A DNA stretch of 64,000 nucleotides, taken from Avena insularis (taxonomy: Eukaryota > Streptophyta > Magnoliopsida > Poales > Poaceae). The stretch covers positions 482,209,392 through 482,273,391 of the forward strand of contig CM042694.1 of NCBI GenBank assembly GCA_023614405.1, in the 5' to 3' direction. Under the pieces are notes generated by a model. The model saw nothing but the letters and a program-made list of their open reading frames with translations. It was not told the origin of the DNA and made no database searches. Below, one piece after another: positions 45,226-56,110 of the stretch (the stretch's first letter is position 1; every line of letters begins with the position of its first letter). Both the position numbers and the translations under genes were made by a program.

Positions 45226-46816
45226 TGATACGTTGCTAACGTATCCATGATTTTTGATGTTCCACGCTTGGTTTTATCTACTTTCTTGTGTTTTGTCCAC
45301 ACTTTGGAGTACTTTTCATATGATTTCTTGGACTAACCTATTAACAAGAGCCACAGTGCCAACTGCCTGTTTTCTGCTATTTTTGGTTCCAAGAAAGTCA
45401 GAAAATAAATATTCTCGGAATTGGATGGGACAAAAGCCAAAGTCAGTTTTTCACTCAGGTACACCCGGAGCCAGAATACGAGACGGAGAGGGGCTGGGGC
45501 CCGGCCACACCACCTGGCCGTGCGGCCAGGCCTAGCCCGTGCTAGGGGGTGGTCTGGCCACCCCAGGCACCCGCTCGGCCTCTCCTTCCGCCTATAAGTT
45601 GCCTCAGATACAGAAACCCTAAGTACCCGATCAAAATTCCACGAAAGAGTTCAGAGTCATCTCCATCCCTAGATCGGGAGGGATCTGAAGCTCTTCCCGG
45701 CACCCTGCTGGAGAGGGGAATTCACCCTGGAGGCCTTCTTCATCATCATGCAAGCCTCTGGTGTGATGCGTGAGTAGTTCATCTCTGGACTACGGGTCCA
45801 TGTAGTAGCTAGATGGCTAGTTCTCCTCCTTTGTGATATCATGTTTAGATCTTGTGAGATCCATTCATGATCAAGATCATCTATTTGTAATTCTGCATGT
45901 TGTGTTTGCGGGGATCCGATGGATATTGATATGCTATTTCAGATTGATTATTGATTCTATCATGTCTTTGTTATTTGTGATCTTGCATGCTTTCCGTTGT
46001 TAGTAGCTATCTTGGACAAGTAGATGCTAGCAACTCCAAGAGTTAGTATTTATGCTCGATAGTGGGTTCATGCCTCCGTAATGCAGGGAAGTGACAGAAA
46101 TCTCTAAGGTACTAGATGTGTTGTTGCTACTAGGGAGAAAACAACAATCCTTTGTTCATAGCACAATCGTATTGTTTACTTTACATGCAATTCGTAATGC
46201 AATTATCCATTGCTTGCAACTTAATACTGGAGGGGGTTCGGATGATAACCTGAAGGTGGATTATTAGTCATAGATGCAGTTTTGATGGCGGTCTATGTAT
46301 AATGTTGTAATGCCCAATCAAATCTCAAAGGAGTCAAGATGAGTAGTATATGCTTGTATGCTTTCTTGATGTTTGTCAATTGCCCCGTTGTATTTTGTTC
46401 ACCCAACATGTCATCTATCTTAAGGAGAGCCACCTCTAGTGAACTATGGACCCCGGTTCTTTCTTTTACTATCAATCTACAATCAACTGTTTACTGTTTT
46501 GTGTTTACTTTCTGCAAACTATTACTTTCTTCCACTCAATACGTTTAATCCTTTGTTTTCAGCAAAACCGGTGAGATTGACAACCTCATCGCAAGTTGGG
46601 GACAGAGTTCTGTGGCTGTGTTGTGCAGGTCTCCATGTTGCTACTGGCACTGGTAGTGCGCCCTGCCAAAGTTCAGCTAGCTACACCTTTGGGGTGTTTC
46701 CTTGCTCCTACTGGATTGATAACCTTGGTTTCATAACTGAGGGAAAACTTAATGCTGTTCTCATCATACCTTCCTCTTGGGGTTCCCCAACGAGCTCGTT
46801 AGTACACGAGTCAACA
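45226..46816 (+). repeat. Element E 3' LTR, intact
   Basis: The 1,591-bp LTR starts TGATACGTTGC and ends GAGTCAACA. It has a TATAAG box at 45593-45598. ATGCC follows at 46817-46821. It serves as the reference for what is missing at the chromovirus junction in the 5' LTR. Confidence 0.92.
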
Positions 46817-47023
46817 ATGCCTATGATCAGGAATCCTTTGATCATGAGTTGACCAATGAACTAGTTGAATAGAGGCTCACTAGGGACTTGGTTTGTTTAT
46901 ATACCACATGTGTACTAATGTTTCTGATTGATATAGTTATGGTATGGTATAAAACTATTATGAACTAATGAAATATGATAATAAACATCCTGTATTATTT
47001 GCATTTAGGGCATATTTTCAATA
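46817..47023 (-). mobile_element. Angela/BARE-like LTR, piece 4 of 4 (LTR start)
   Basis: The sequence runs to GGGCATATTTTCAATA, the antisense of the LTR start (canonically TGTTGGAAATATGCCC). It contains TTGAATAGAGGCTCACTAGGG, shared with Angela LTRs in antisense. A polypurine-like GTGCAAGTGGGATAC (minus strand) directly follows, so this is a 3' LTR with internal sequence beyond it, not a solo LTR. Confidence 0.78.
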
Positions 47024-47414
47024 GTATCCCACTTGCACTAGACTACAAATAATCTAGTTGCATTTGTTACTAATCATAAACACAATATTACATAGTGTGC
47101 TTTTGATCATGCTTGCTTATGGAAAACATTCCGTTAATGATCTGTGTCTTTCAGATTCGTATGTTCTTTACAAATCATTTAATGTCACCTTGTTTGACAT
47201 TATTCTATTATAATATACTCCCTTCGATTCATATTAATTGTCGTAGAAATGGATGTACCTAGACATGTTTTAGTACTAGATACATCCAATCCAATGACAA
47301 GTAATATGGATCGGAGGGAGTAATATAGTTGAAGTATATGTTTGGTGGTAGAGTGAGACTTTGTTTCCCGATGTCTACAATGACAGCTGTTCAGTCAAGT
47401 GGAGTTTCACTATA
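47024..47414 (-). mobile_element. Residual copia internal sequence
   Basis: The first ~30 bases hold the polypurine tract of the Angela-like element (minus strand TAGTCTAGTGCAAGTGGG). The rest has no supported coding frame and is split by a Stowaway MITE. It probably is the 3' untranslated end of the copia internal region. Confidence 0.5.
47218..47320. mobile_element. Stowaway-type MITE, intact
   Basis: The 103-bp element has ends CTCCCTTCGATTCATATTAA and TAATATGGATCGGAGGGAG. TA is duplicated at 47216-47217 and 47321-47322. The inner words GGATGTACCTAGACATG and AGATACATCC are typical of grass Stowaway elements. Confidence 0.92.
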
Positions 47415-47842
47415 CACTACAAGAAATCTTCTCACTAGTGACCTTTCCTTAACAACCATATTTTTTTGGTCATAGATCTATGACCATTCTGAACCAACTG
47501 GTCCTAAGGCATTTGGGGGGTCCAAACATTGAAAGATTACGACCGACTTTGTTAAGAAGGTCATATTTTCCAAGCACGAAATGGTCATAGATGAATAACA
47601 CTTGTATAAAGCCTTGAATAAACCTGAGATGCTAGGAGAGCCATTGGATCAAGGTGGAATAGACAGACGAGATCGCGATTCGGGCCAGATTTGGTGCGGA
47701 TAAATGACACATCATCTTGGCCTCCACTCCTGAAACGCAAACACCACGACCACTCCACCCACGTAGGATCCTGACCCATCCCCTCCAAACCCTAACGACT
47801 CCTCCATTTCTTCCTCTCTCACAGACACCGTCGGTCTACCAG
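47415..47842 (+). mobile_element. CACTA transposon terminus
   Basis: It starts CACTACAAGAAATC, the conserved CACTA end. Subterminal copies of GGTCATAGA occur in both orientations near 47475-47485 and 47582. No opposite end (TTTCTTGTAGTG) is found, so the element is a fragment. Bases 47690-47840 look like a plant promoter or 5' UTR (CCAAACCCTAACGACTCC, CTCTCTCACAG) and may be captured host sequence. The right limit is approximate. Confidence 0.65.
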
Positions 47843-48703
47843 GCCGTTGCAATTAGAAATGATGTGCAGGCTCTATAGGAAAGGACAAAGACCGTGGAGG
47901 CTCAACTAGGTAAGGTAGCTGAGAGGCAAGCTCTCATACTAGCAAAATTTGCTAGAAAACCCGAGCCAACTCTAGTATAAGACCTCAAGATGATGAGGGT
48001 GCTAACAAATGAAGAGAAACCTGAAGAGCTAGATTATAGCAACGTGCCAACACCGGAATAAAGCATGGAAGATATATTAAAGATGACCACCGTGAAGAAT
48101 CCAAGTATAGAACAAGGTAATGATTATATGTACCAACAATTTATACAACAAGTAGAATCTAAAGTTCGCGATTTAGAGATGGAGTATAAAAGACTAGATG
48201 ATAAGCTTCCAGGTAAGCTAGATGATACATTTGAGCCCACTATTAAAATCAAGTTGGGAGTCAATGTGATATCCTCACTTTGTGATCTTGGTGAGAGCGT
48301 CTCAACAATTTCCAAAAGCTTATTCGACAAATTAAACTTGGGGCCATTTGTTACTACTAAATTGAGACTCCATTTAGCTGATTTAACTTATAAACAAGCT
48401 GTTGGGATCAAACAAAATATAGTTGTTGAAATTAAAGGTAGTCTCGCTCTTATTGATCTTGTTATTGTGGACATGCCTGAAGATCCCATAGCACCTATAA
48501 TTCTAGGTAGGTCATTCCTAAGAACTATTAAATCTTTGATTAATTTATATGAGGGGAATGTGAGAATAGAGCTACCACTTAGAGATCCTTTTATAGTCCA
48601 CTTCTCTAGGAAAAAGAAGGCCAAGCCTAATGATGATGATGGTGTAATTAATTTAAAAGCCAACTACTTTGGAGTGGGTATTCCACTTCTTAAACCTAAG
48701 TGA
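47843..48703 (+). pseudogene. Element Z gag end and protease-like domain
   Basis: An upstream part with three stops (after VQAL, PTLV and TPE) reads KTVEAQLGKVAERQALILA. A 212-codon open stretch from 48065 follows. It has a coiled segment (YQQFIQQVESKVRDLEMEY) and an Athila-type protease fold: SLCDLGESVSTISKSLFDKL, then PIILGRSFLRT. The loop is Asp-Leu-Gly instead of Asp-Ser/Thr-Gly, as is common in Athila proteins. It ends in a basic segment (SRKKKAKP) and GIPLLKPK. No RT follows. Confidence 0.75.
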
Positions 48704-49388
48704 TTGCCATCAGGTTCAAGCCAATTGACCTTAATTAGAAGCCCATGTGAATAAATTTTTTATTTATGTGTCAATTTTGTTTTGTTTTTGTTTTTAGTAA
48801 AGAGTGTTTAAGAATACCTTTGGAGAGAGGAGAAGAAATACGGTAATCCTCTATATTTTATTTTACTAACACATGGCCTAAACAGTATTGCTAGATCTTT
48901 ACATAGTATATTTGTTGTTATTTTGTCGTTTGATAGGTTGTGTGAAGGCACACAGAGCTTCTAATCAAAGTTTTAAGTTTTGTAGCTCACAGTGCTCTTA
49001 ACGATCACTGGTACGGCTGGAAGGGACCATAACATGCGCCCGTACCACATAGAGCCAAAGGAAGATAGAAATTCTGATTTTTTCCATAGGGATCAGTGCT
49101 CTTAATGACCACTAGTATGGCTGGACATGCCCGTACATACCGCATATCCGTACTGTACCCTCGAGCAAACATTAGATTTCAAGCAAAAACTCAGAACCGA
49201 TAACGACCAGCTGTACGGGCGCGCGTGACCGTACCGCATGACCGTACCGAGTGCACCTCCTGGGAGCAGCCGTTGCCCCCAAGGTATATCACCCGGTATG
49301 GTGTGAGATCCAGGCACATGGCTTAATAGGATTGATAGGATACCCATAATAACAAGTTGCAACTTCTTTTCCGGAAGCTCATTCGAAA

Positions 49389-49441
49389 AGAACTCTAAGG
49401 TTAAGCGTGCTTGGCCTAGAGCAATTCTAGGATGGGTGACC
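49389..49441 (+). ncRNA. 5S-rRNA-like core in Cassandra 5' LTR
   Basis: About 53 bases match plant 5S rRNA from AAGAACTC through TTAAGCGTGCTTGG (box A region) and AGAGCAATTCTAGG to GATGGGTGACC (box C region). GGGAAGT still follows, as in 5S. In 5S genes these boxes bind TFIIIA and recruit RNA polymerase III, and Cassandra LTRs are reported to make such transcripts. Activity of this copy is unknown. Confidence 0.88.
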
Positions 49442-49875
49442 GACCGGGAAGTGGGTAACCGGGTGCGCACGAGTGAGCACAAAGTGCGTAGAAAAGACTA
49501 GTGTTGGTCCGTGGGGCCAGTCTAGATATCCTATTAAGCTGCCAGGAGTGACACCCCCCGGGCCCAGGAGTGGACGGGGTGTTACAAGTGGTATCAGAGC
49601 CGACCCTTGCGATTACACGGGCGTGTGCGGGTCAGTGGCGGGACATGTGGAGCATGGCGCGTGTGGCCCGGAGTGGACACGGCATGGCACATGTGTCGGC
49701 ACTGGACGCATAGACGCTTGCCAAGAGGGAACGTTCCTGGGGTGTGCTTGATCGATGAGGGCATCGATCTTCTAAAGGCTGGGTGTATGTGAGATCCAGG
49801 CACATGGCTTAATAGGATTGATAGGATACCCATATCAACAAGTTGCAACTTCTTTTCCGGAAGCTCATTCGAAAA

Positions 49876-49927
49876 GAACTCTAACGTCAAGCGTGCTTGG
49901 CCTAGAGCAATTCTAGGATGGGTGACC
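49876..49927 (+). ncRNA. 5S-rRNA-like core in Cassandra 3' LTR
   Basis: It is the same core as in the first LTR, with AAGCGTGCTTGG and AGGATGGGTGACC unchanged. The bases after box C differ more: the first LTR keeps the 5S-like GGGAAGT, but this copy reads GATCGAAGTGG. Confidence 0.85.
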
Positions 49928-50261
49928 GATCGAAGTGGAGTAGCAAAGGCGCATGCAGTGAATACAAAGTGCGTAGAAAAGACTAGTGTTGGTCTATGGG
50001 GCCAGTCTAGATATCCTATTAAGCTGCCAGGAGTGACACCCCCCGGGCCTAGGAGTGGACGGGGTGTTACATATGGGCGGGCTCTGGCCGTACCACTCGC
50101 CCGTACCACATATGTGGCCGCGATATTCAGCACGAGGAGGTAACCTAAAATTCCCCAAAAGAAATCTTTCTCTTTCTTCTTCCTCCAAATTCAAAACCAC
50201 CTTCATTGGATCTTAAATTTACTTAATCTTTCTTCGATTCCTCGCACTCATTCGATCTAAG

Positions 50262-50495
50262 GTATGATTATCCTCCGATCCCCAACATATTTGTACAAAA
50301 GCTTCACTCAATCTTTCATCATTGCCAATCTAGACTTAGGTCTTGTTCTTGATTCAATCTTGATATTGAGCATGCTTAGTATTGTTTTTAGAGGAGTTTC
50401 TTTTATAGTTAGTCTAGATAATCACTTATGCGATGTTTCTATTGGACCAAAAAAACTATTAGAAATTTTATTCATTATCTTATTTTTATTTTTAG
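50262..50495 (+). other. Probable intron before the env-position ORF of Z
   Basis: A donor (CTAAG|GTATGATT) and an acceptor (TTTTTAG|ATGAACACG) after a T-rich tract bound 234 AT-rich bases. The ATG of the ORF is the first codon of the next exon. Spliced env-position transcripts are described for the barley Athila-like element BAGY-2. Confidence 0.6.
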
Positions 50496-51626
50496 ATGAA
50501 CACGAGGAGCTGTACATGTGAGATGGCTGCGGAATCCTCCCCACCACCCGTTGATACGTTGACCCCCCTCGTTACTTGGTATCGAATTCACTGAGGAGTT
50601 TCAGCTAAATCGTTTCAATCGTCTCAAGCTCCGAGAAATCAAGTCCACCAAGTGGGCGTGTCCTTATATCCTGAACCAACTTGGCATTCGTGCTGATTTC
50701 GATTTACTTTGTAACAATGTTGGTTTGTATGATTTTTTCTTTCAGGATATTGCCATGTATCACCGCTTGACGCTTGAGTTCTTCAGCACCTTGACACAGA
50801 CAGTGGATCCTTATGGTTGTACCGAGGAACAAAGGCCCAGAGTTGATCGCATCAATTTCCGCCTTATGAACTATGAGTACACTTTGACACTCAGCCAATG
50901 GGCTCAATGTTTTGAGTTTGCCAACAACATCACCGATGTGCGCACAACTACTTTTGTTTTAGATCCTTCCCCTATTCAATACTTTTATTTAATGAAGATT
51001 CGTGGAAACACACCCAAGGGGAACCAAATTGATCACCCTGTTATTCGATATTTATTCTATGTGATTGCTAACACTTTGCAGGCACGTGGTGAGTTTACTA
51101 GAGTTAATGAGGAGGACATGTTGATCCTCAAAAAAGATGCTATTATTAATTGTAATTTGGGCCTCTTCTCGTGTTTTACCTTAAGCATCCGGATATTCAA
51201 TCTCGAGGACCGATATGTGGAGGAGTTGTGACTATTCTTGCACACGCACTTCGCATAAACCTAGGTAACATCCAACCGTTTAAAGGAAGTCACCGTCTCG
51301 GTCTTTCTACTCTAAGAGCATGTGGTATGGTTTCTAAAACTCATGGTAGATATTGCTTCGATATACCTGGAGCAGATCACTTGATCCCGACTCCTTTTCC
51401 TAACGGTTTATTCTCTATCGAGGATGGACATTTGTGTTTTGACACACAGATTGAAGCTAACCTAGCCCAACAAGAAATACCCATGGGAGGAGGAGAAGAT
51501 GAAGAAGTAGAACAAGGAGGACCCAAACTAAATGAGCAGCCACCAAACTACTACACCACCTATGAAGACATCTATGCACTCGAAGGAAATATTCAAAACA
51601 TGAATAACCTCTCCATCAACCTTTGA
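50496..51626 (+). pseudogene. Element Z ORF in env position (Transposase_32-like)
   Basis: It starts at the ATG right after the acceptor (MNTRSCTCEMAAESSPPP). Frameshifts near 50585 and 51165 split it into three pieces: EFQLNRFNRLKLREIKSTKW to IINCNLGLF, then YLKHPDIQSRGPICGGVV to FPNGLFSIEDGHLCF, with an acidic Glu/Gly end (GGGEDEEVEQGG). I read it as the 'putative plant transposon protein' domain (Pfam Transposase_32) found in Athila-type elements. No signal peptide or membrane segment is evident, so an envelope function is not supported by sequence. Confidence 0.6.
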
Positions 51627-53246
51627 GATGCTACTACAAGCCTCGCCAACTAGTTCCATGATTGGAGCAGCCAATGGAACATGGGAGATTGTCCATCACC
51701 ACCATAATGAGCAACAAAAGGGCTTGCAAAAGCCTGAGCTTGGGGATGTGTTCCCCTGGCAAATTTATTTGTGCAATAACGAGGTTGTACTCTAGCTCCT
51801 TGGGAGCTTTGAAACACTCGTGTTGGCTTGTTCCAACACTTCGCTTTTTTCCTTTGCTTTTTAGTTTGCTTTCGTTTTTACTTTGTTTTTGTGTTTCGTT
51901 TGTTTATATTTTATTAAAACCCTTGCTTGTTCCCAAGTTTATTTTCTATTCTTTAAATCCATATCCTCAAAAATACAAAAAGATTTTTCCGTTCTTCCTT
52001 TTTCGTAAATGTGGATTCATACTTTGCCTCTTTGCTTTATTATTATTATGAGAGTAATTGTGTTTGAGTTTTGAAGGAACACATCCCTATAAGGAAGAGG
52101 ATCATGAAGTTACTTATGAGAGGTATGCCCTATGTCTCTCACTTATGAAGTTTGAGTTGTTTATCTTAGTTGGTTGATTTGCTAAGATGCCATGCTAGTG
52201 GGAAGTAATTTAATATGGTTAGAGTAAGGCTTTATATTAGTATGATGATTAGTTGTTGAAGCTCTTGCTCTAAATTTTTTAGTTAACCGAGTCTTACCTT
52301 GGAAATAATATTGCCAAACAAGTATAATAAGAAAAAGTATGAAATTTACGACTTGTCTGATAAATGATTGTCTTGAGAGTATACCCTTGAAGATACTTAA
52401 CCCCATATATATTTTGATAGTCTTGATGACACTCATGAAAGGAGTTGTTTGATTGAAATAAAGTCTAGTGGTAATTGTGATGCATGCCAAAGCTAACCTT
52501 GTGGATCAAACCATGGTACTAGCTCAAAAAAAAGTGAGTCAACTTTGTTCTATGTCTCTAATGCACACCTTTGGGATGCCAACAATTCCGCTAGCTTTTG
52601 AACAATCTATGGTATAACCCCGGATTTCGGCTATGAGTTGATGACATGAGTGGCATACATGTCAATATATGGGCAAACGTATTGGTACTCTCAAAGGTTG
52701 TGCAAACACTTGCAAAAGAAGCATCCAGCGATCCTTGAAAGAAAAAAATATCTATGAGGACCACATAACAAGTCCTTGGCATGGTCTCATTACTACTTTA
52801 TGAGTTTTTCTTGAAAACAATGATTTGATTAGAAGTGTTTTTGATAGACTTAATCTATTAATGTGGGTGTAAATAAGACACTTCATTATTATATATACTA
52901 CTTATGACATGAAACTCTCTTACTAAATTATGCTATTTAAACATTCTAGTGTTCATTGGCAAGTTAAGAGTTAATTAGAAGAATTGGATTGATTGCTACA
53001 CTTCTAGTTGCTTCTACTTATATTAAACTTTACTTTGATTGTCTTGACTTACCGAAGCTTGTATACTACTCTTGTCATCTCGCTAACTTTGATAAGCCTC
53101 GCAAATGAATGAAGTGCTGAGCACATATGACTACCAACTGTAAGTGACTTGTTATTCTCGTTGTTTCAAGTTTAAACGCTAAATTCCTTATAGTTCTTTT
53201 GGTTCTTCTTGCTCGGGGGCGATCAAGGTTTGAGCTTTGAGGTAGT
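51627..53246 (+). other. Non-coding 3' region of element Z
   Basis: No supported ORF. It holds T-rich stretches (51840-52050), and GAGCTTGGGGATG near 51737 resembles a polypurine tract. It closes with TTTGAGCTTTGAGGTAG directly before the 3' LTR. Confidence 0.6.
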
Positions 53247-54584
53247 TGATGGCTCCAATATTTGCCATCTTCCACTGCGTTTAAACATTTTTTTGTTTAA
53301 GCAATTGCCAGGAAACTCTCAGTCCTTGCCACTAATGACTAATAATTGCAAAGATATGCAAAACCTCTATTTGAATTATGTTGTGCAGAAAATCACAGTT
53401 TTTAATGCAAAATCAGGAGTCATAATGAAGGTTCTTGAGGAAGTCCATAATGCGTCCAAAATTGACGCATATTTACATCTTGTTTTTGCATAAATAGAGT
53501 AGGGATTTTTGTATTTCACCACACCTACGCGCGCTATTTCGTTCTTGTTTCAACAGGATCCCAAATCATGGATTCATATATGAACATATCAATTAGAGCT
53601 GTCATATTATGTAATTATATGATATTTCTAAGTGATAAAAGTCATTTTATGAATTTACCTTCACACCTAGAAGAATAACAAATGAGGATGAGGCATCAGC
53701 ATCGATAACGACCACTAGTACGGGCGGAGCCCGCCCGTACCATGTGCCATCGGGACCGTCTCGTCAAATAGTTTCTCCTAGCGAATACGAGAGGGAGATC
53801 CGACATTCATGGCCACCAGAAACCACGAAACACCCCATCCGAGAGGGATCTGAAGGAGGAACTTGGCTAGGGAAACATCCTAGTTGCTTCGCCGATCATT
53901 GGAGGACAACGCATCATCCCCTTCACCATCAACCGCAGCATCTTCATCACCACCATTACTCCATATTTCATCTATCAGATCTCTTTGAAATTCTAGATCC
54001 AATTGTGGTTTGCATTAGATCTACCCCCATACTTTAATCCATCCATTTGATTATGATGATGTTGTTGATTGATTCCATGAGTGAGTAGTTCCTTTGTTCT
54101 TGGGGAGATGGATAAACCCTAGCACCACTATGAACTTGTAATAAAGATGTTCTATTCTTGTGTCCATATGATTTGCTTGTCTATGATATAATTATGACTT
54201 GTGTTTGATTTCTCTCTTTAGATGATATGTGAAGTCGACCACATATCATTTTCCTTCTGGACTAAAGGGAGGAAAAAACCCTTTGGATGTGTTGTGCAAG
54301 CGTACCCGGAGTGCCCCGTGACATATTTGTGCTAGCTCGTAACCCACACGGTCAAAGGGGGATTAAGAGGGACTCCCTAAGCTAATTATGATATCCATGG
54401 GGAAACCCTTAATTGCAGTGGCCTGTATGGGTGATTGCTCTCAGGCATTGCAGTGGTTATTTAGAGGTGACCTCACACTTGGCTCAACAAAGTGGCTTCC
54501 TACGAGCCTTGTCGTGAACATCTTATTATGGGGCTATCTCCACACATATCATGACACAAGAAGTATGTTATCTTGATTACATAT
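53247..54584 (+). repeat. Element Z 3' LTR, interrupted
   Basis: It starts TGATGGCTCCAATATTTGCC. The first ~200 bp match solo LTR X1, and the resemblance returns at the hairpin and the TCGTCTCGTCAA block. It continues until element Y starts at 54585; the remainder should lie beyond the window. Confidence 0.75.
53718..53740. repeat. Perfect hairpin in element Z LTR
   Basis: GTACGGGCGG and CCGCCCGTAC form a perfect 10-bp stem with a 3-base loop (AGC). It follows ATAACGACCACTA, the same lead-in seen before the hairpin in X1 and in the spacer arrays. Confidence 0.9.
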
Positions 54585-55999
54585 TGATGAGTGCATATTT
54601 TCATCATGTTTTATATTATTATTTTGCACTGTAGATATAGGATATTGGTATTTTATGGTGGTCGCGCGCACATTTTATGTCTATTTTCACCAGGATCAGG
54701 ACAGATGATGGATACAATGGACACAATTCTTGGAGTAGTTGTATTGGGGAGAAAAGGAGTCAAAAACAATGTAAATCCCACCAGAAGAAAACCCGAAGCG
54801 ATCAAAGTATACAGACGGTTTAACGACCAACTATACGACGGGAATAAATTTTTTGGCCGTATAGTTCCTGCCGTATAGTTGGTGCCGCCACCACCTCCTC
54901 AAATAGTTTCACCCCGTGCAACTGGATCGGAGAGACGGCATACAGAACACCCAGAAATCATCGAAACCTCACCTCCGGTAGGCATCTAGTGGGGGAAATC
55001 AACCACCGGGGATCCATCTTCGCTCTGCACAGATCCGGGAGGCTAAGGCATTGATCTTCATCATCAACCGCTGCATCACCACCATCTCCATCCATCCCAT
55101 CTACATCTTGTCTAGAACTTGTTGTGATTCCCGTACTCGTTGTGGATTTATACAAGTACTATTCATCTATGATAGATTCCATTGTTATTGCCATGATGTT
55201 GACTGCCTCCATGTCTGAGTAGATCATTAGTTCTTGTGGAGATGGAGAAACCCTAGTATGAGATTGAAATAAGATTAAGTTTATTATGATATTCATCGCT
55301 ATGACCATGTGTTAGATTGTCTTCATCTTGATGTTGAAAGAAGTCGACCTCTTAATATTTGCCTCTTATGGGGACTTGATGGAGGGAACTACTTGTTGGT
55401 AGATGGAGGTGTGTTCGCACTTACAGTGACTATAAAGCTATTGGCACCCCTTACGTATCAACTTGGGAACCGAGGAAACTCATGGAACACTATCCATGCC
55501 ATGGGATACGTCCTACGGGATTATGTCCCTTAATAGCACAGTAATTCGATTGATGTCGATTGCTGACTGTTGTGGTTGTGAGGATGATGTAAGCAGTGGT
55601 TGCTGCCTATTCGTCCAAATACGGAGTTCCTCCCACACATACGCAGTTGAGAATGTTCATGATAATGATTTTTACCTTAGCTCTTTATAATGCTAGTGGT
55701 GTATCCGCTACTCCCTGAGAATGCTTTTTACCTATTGTCGTTCGAAATCTCTTTTACATACGCGATACTTACTTTCTATGTTTAGTTGTTTTACTTTACT
55801 TATTGTTCTCTTATACCAAAAACCCCAAAACACCTTTTTATATAATACTCGCATTTTATCTTGTTACTTAGAACTTTATTTAGCATTTCTCTTGCAACAT
55901 TTAATTCAAGAGTATTATACTTCAGACTCCTGCTCCCTATGGGACCGATATCTTTATTTCAAAACTAGTTACAAACAATCTGTGCACTTGCAGTCATCA
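54585..55999 (+). repeat. Element Y 5' LTR
   Basis: The 1,415-bp LTR starts TGATGAGTGCATATTTTC and ends GCAGTCATCA. A hairpin at 54827-54882 pairs CCAACTATACG with CGTATAGTTGG. The LTR is distinct from those of E and Z. Confidence 0.85.
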
Positions 56000-56009
56000 A
56001 GCTATTTTC

Positions 56010-56027
56010 TAGCGCCGTTGCCGAGGA
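56010..56027 (+). other. Element Y primer-binding site
   Basis: TAGCGCCGTTGCCGAGGA lies ten bases inside the LTR. It differs at two positions from the TGGCGCCGTTGCCGGGGA form typical of Athila elements. Confidence 0.85.
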
Positions 56028-56110
56028 TCTAAGCGATGTAGGTCTTTTAGTTTTTGCTTATTTATTTTTGTGTTGCTAAGTTTTGTTTTGAGTTACAGGT
56101 TTCCACCAAC

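Larger units (their letters stand above)
22995..46816 (+). mobile_element. Non-autonomous Athila-like LTR retrotransposon (E)
   Basis: The LTRs start TGATACGTTGC and end GTCAGCA or GTCAACA (22995-24132 plus 41167-41589; 45226-46816). ATGCC is duplicated at 22990-22994 and 46817-46821. The primer-binding site is of the TGGCGCCGTTGC type used by Athila elements. Without the chromovirus nested in its 5' LTR the element is about 6.8 kb. The 3.6-kb interior codes for only one small protein, with no protease, RT or integrase, so it must have moved with help from another element. Confidence 0.9.
49302..50071 (+). mobile_element. Cassandra TRIM retrotransposon, complete
   Basis: Two ~285-bp LTRs (49302-49586 and 49788-50071) start TGTGAGATCCAGGC and end GGGGTGTTACA, bounding a ~200-bp interior without coding capacity. 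The primer-binding site TGGTATCAGAGCC (49589-49601) lies two bases inside the first LTR. A polypurine-like AAAGGCTGGGTG precedes the second. TATGG is duplicated at 49297-49301 and 50072-50076. The LTRs carry a 5S-rRNA-like core, the mark of the Cassandra family. Confidence 0.95.
48998..50106. repeat. Four-unit hairpin array in element Z spacer
   Basis: Units begin near 48998, 49101 and 49201 at TTAACGATCACTGGTACGG-like sequence and contain GGTACGGC or TGTACGGGC and CCGTACC arms. A fourth unit (about 50076-50106, GGGCG...CGCCC, with two CCGTACCAC words) lies right of the Cassandra insertion. Spacing is about 100 bp once Cassandra is removed. The array sits between the protease ORF and the env-position ORF. 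Confidence 0.75.
47843..54584 (+). mobile_element. Non-autonomous Athila-like element (Z), 5' end missing
   Basis: On the plus strand it carries a gag-end/protease ORF, a spacer with a hairpin array, an intron-preceded ORF in the env position, a long 3' non-coding tract and the start of a 3' LTR (53247). No RT, RNase H or integrase is present, and the protease ORF ends in its own stop. The 5' LTR is not seen. Its 3' LTR is cut at 54584 by element Y. The LTR start matches solo LTR X1. Confidence 0.75.

Noticed and set aside
49389..49927. Possible 5S rRNA gene or gene cluster
   Set aside because: Only about 53 bases around boxes A to C match 5S; both matches lie inside LTRs of a TRIM element with a target-site duplication.
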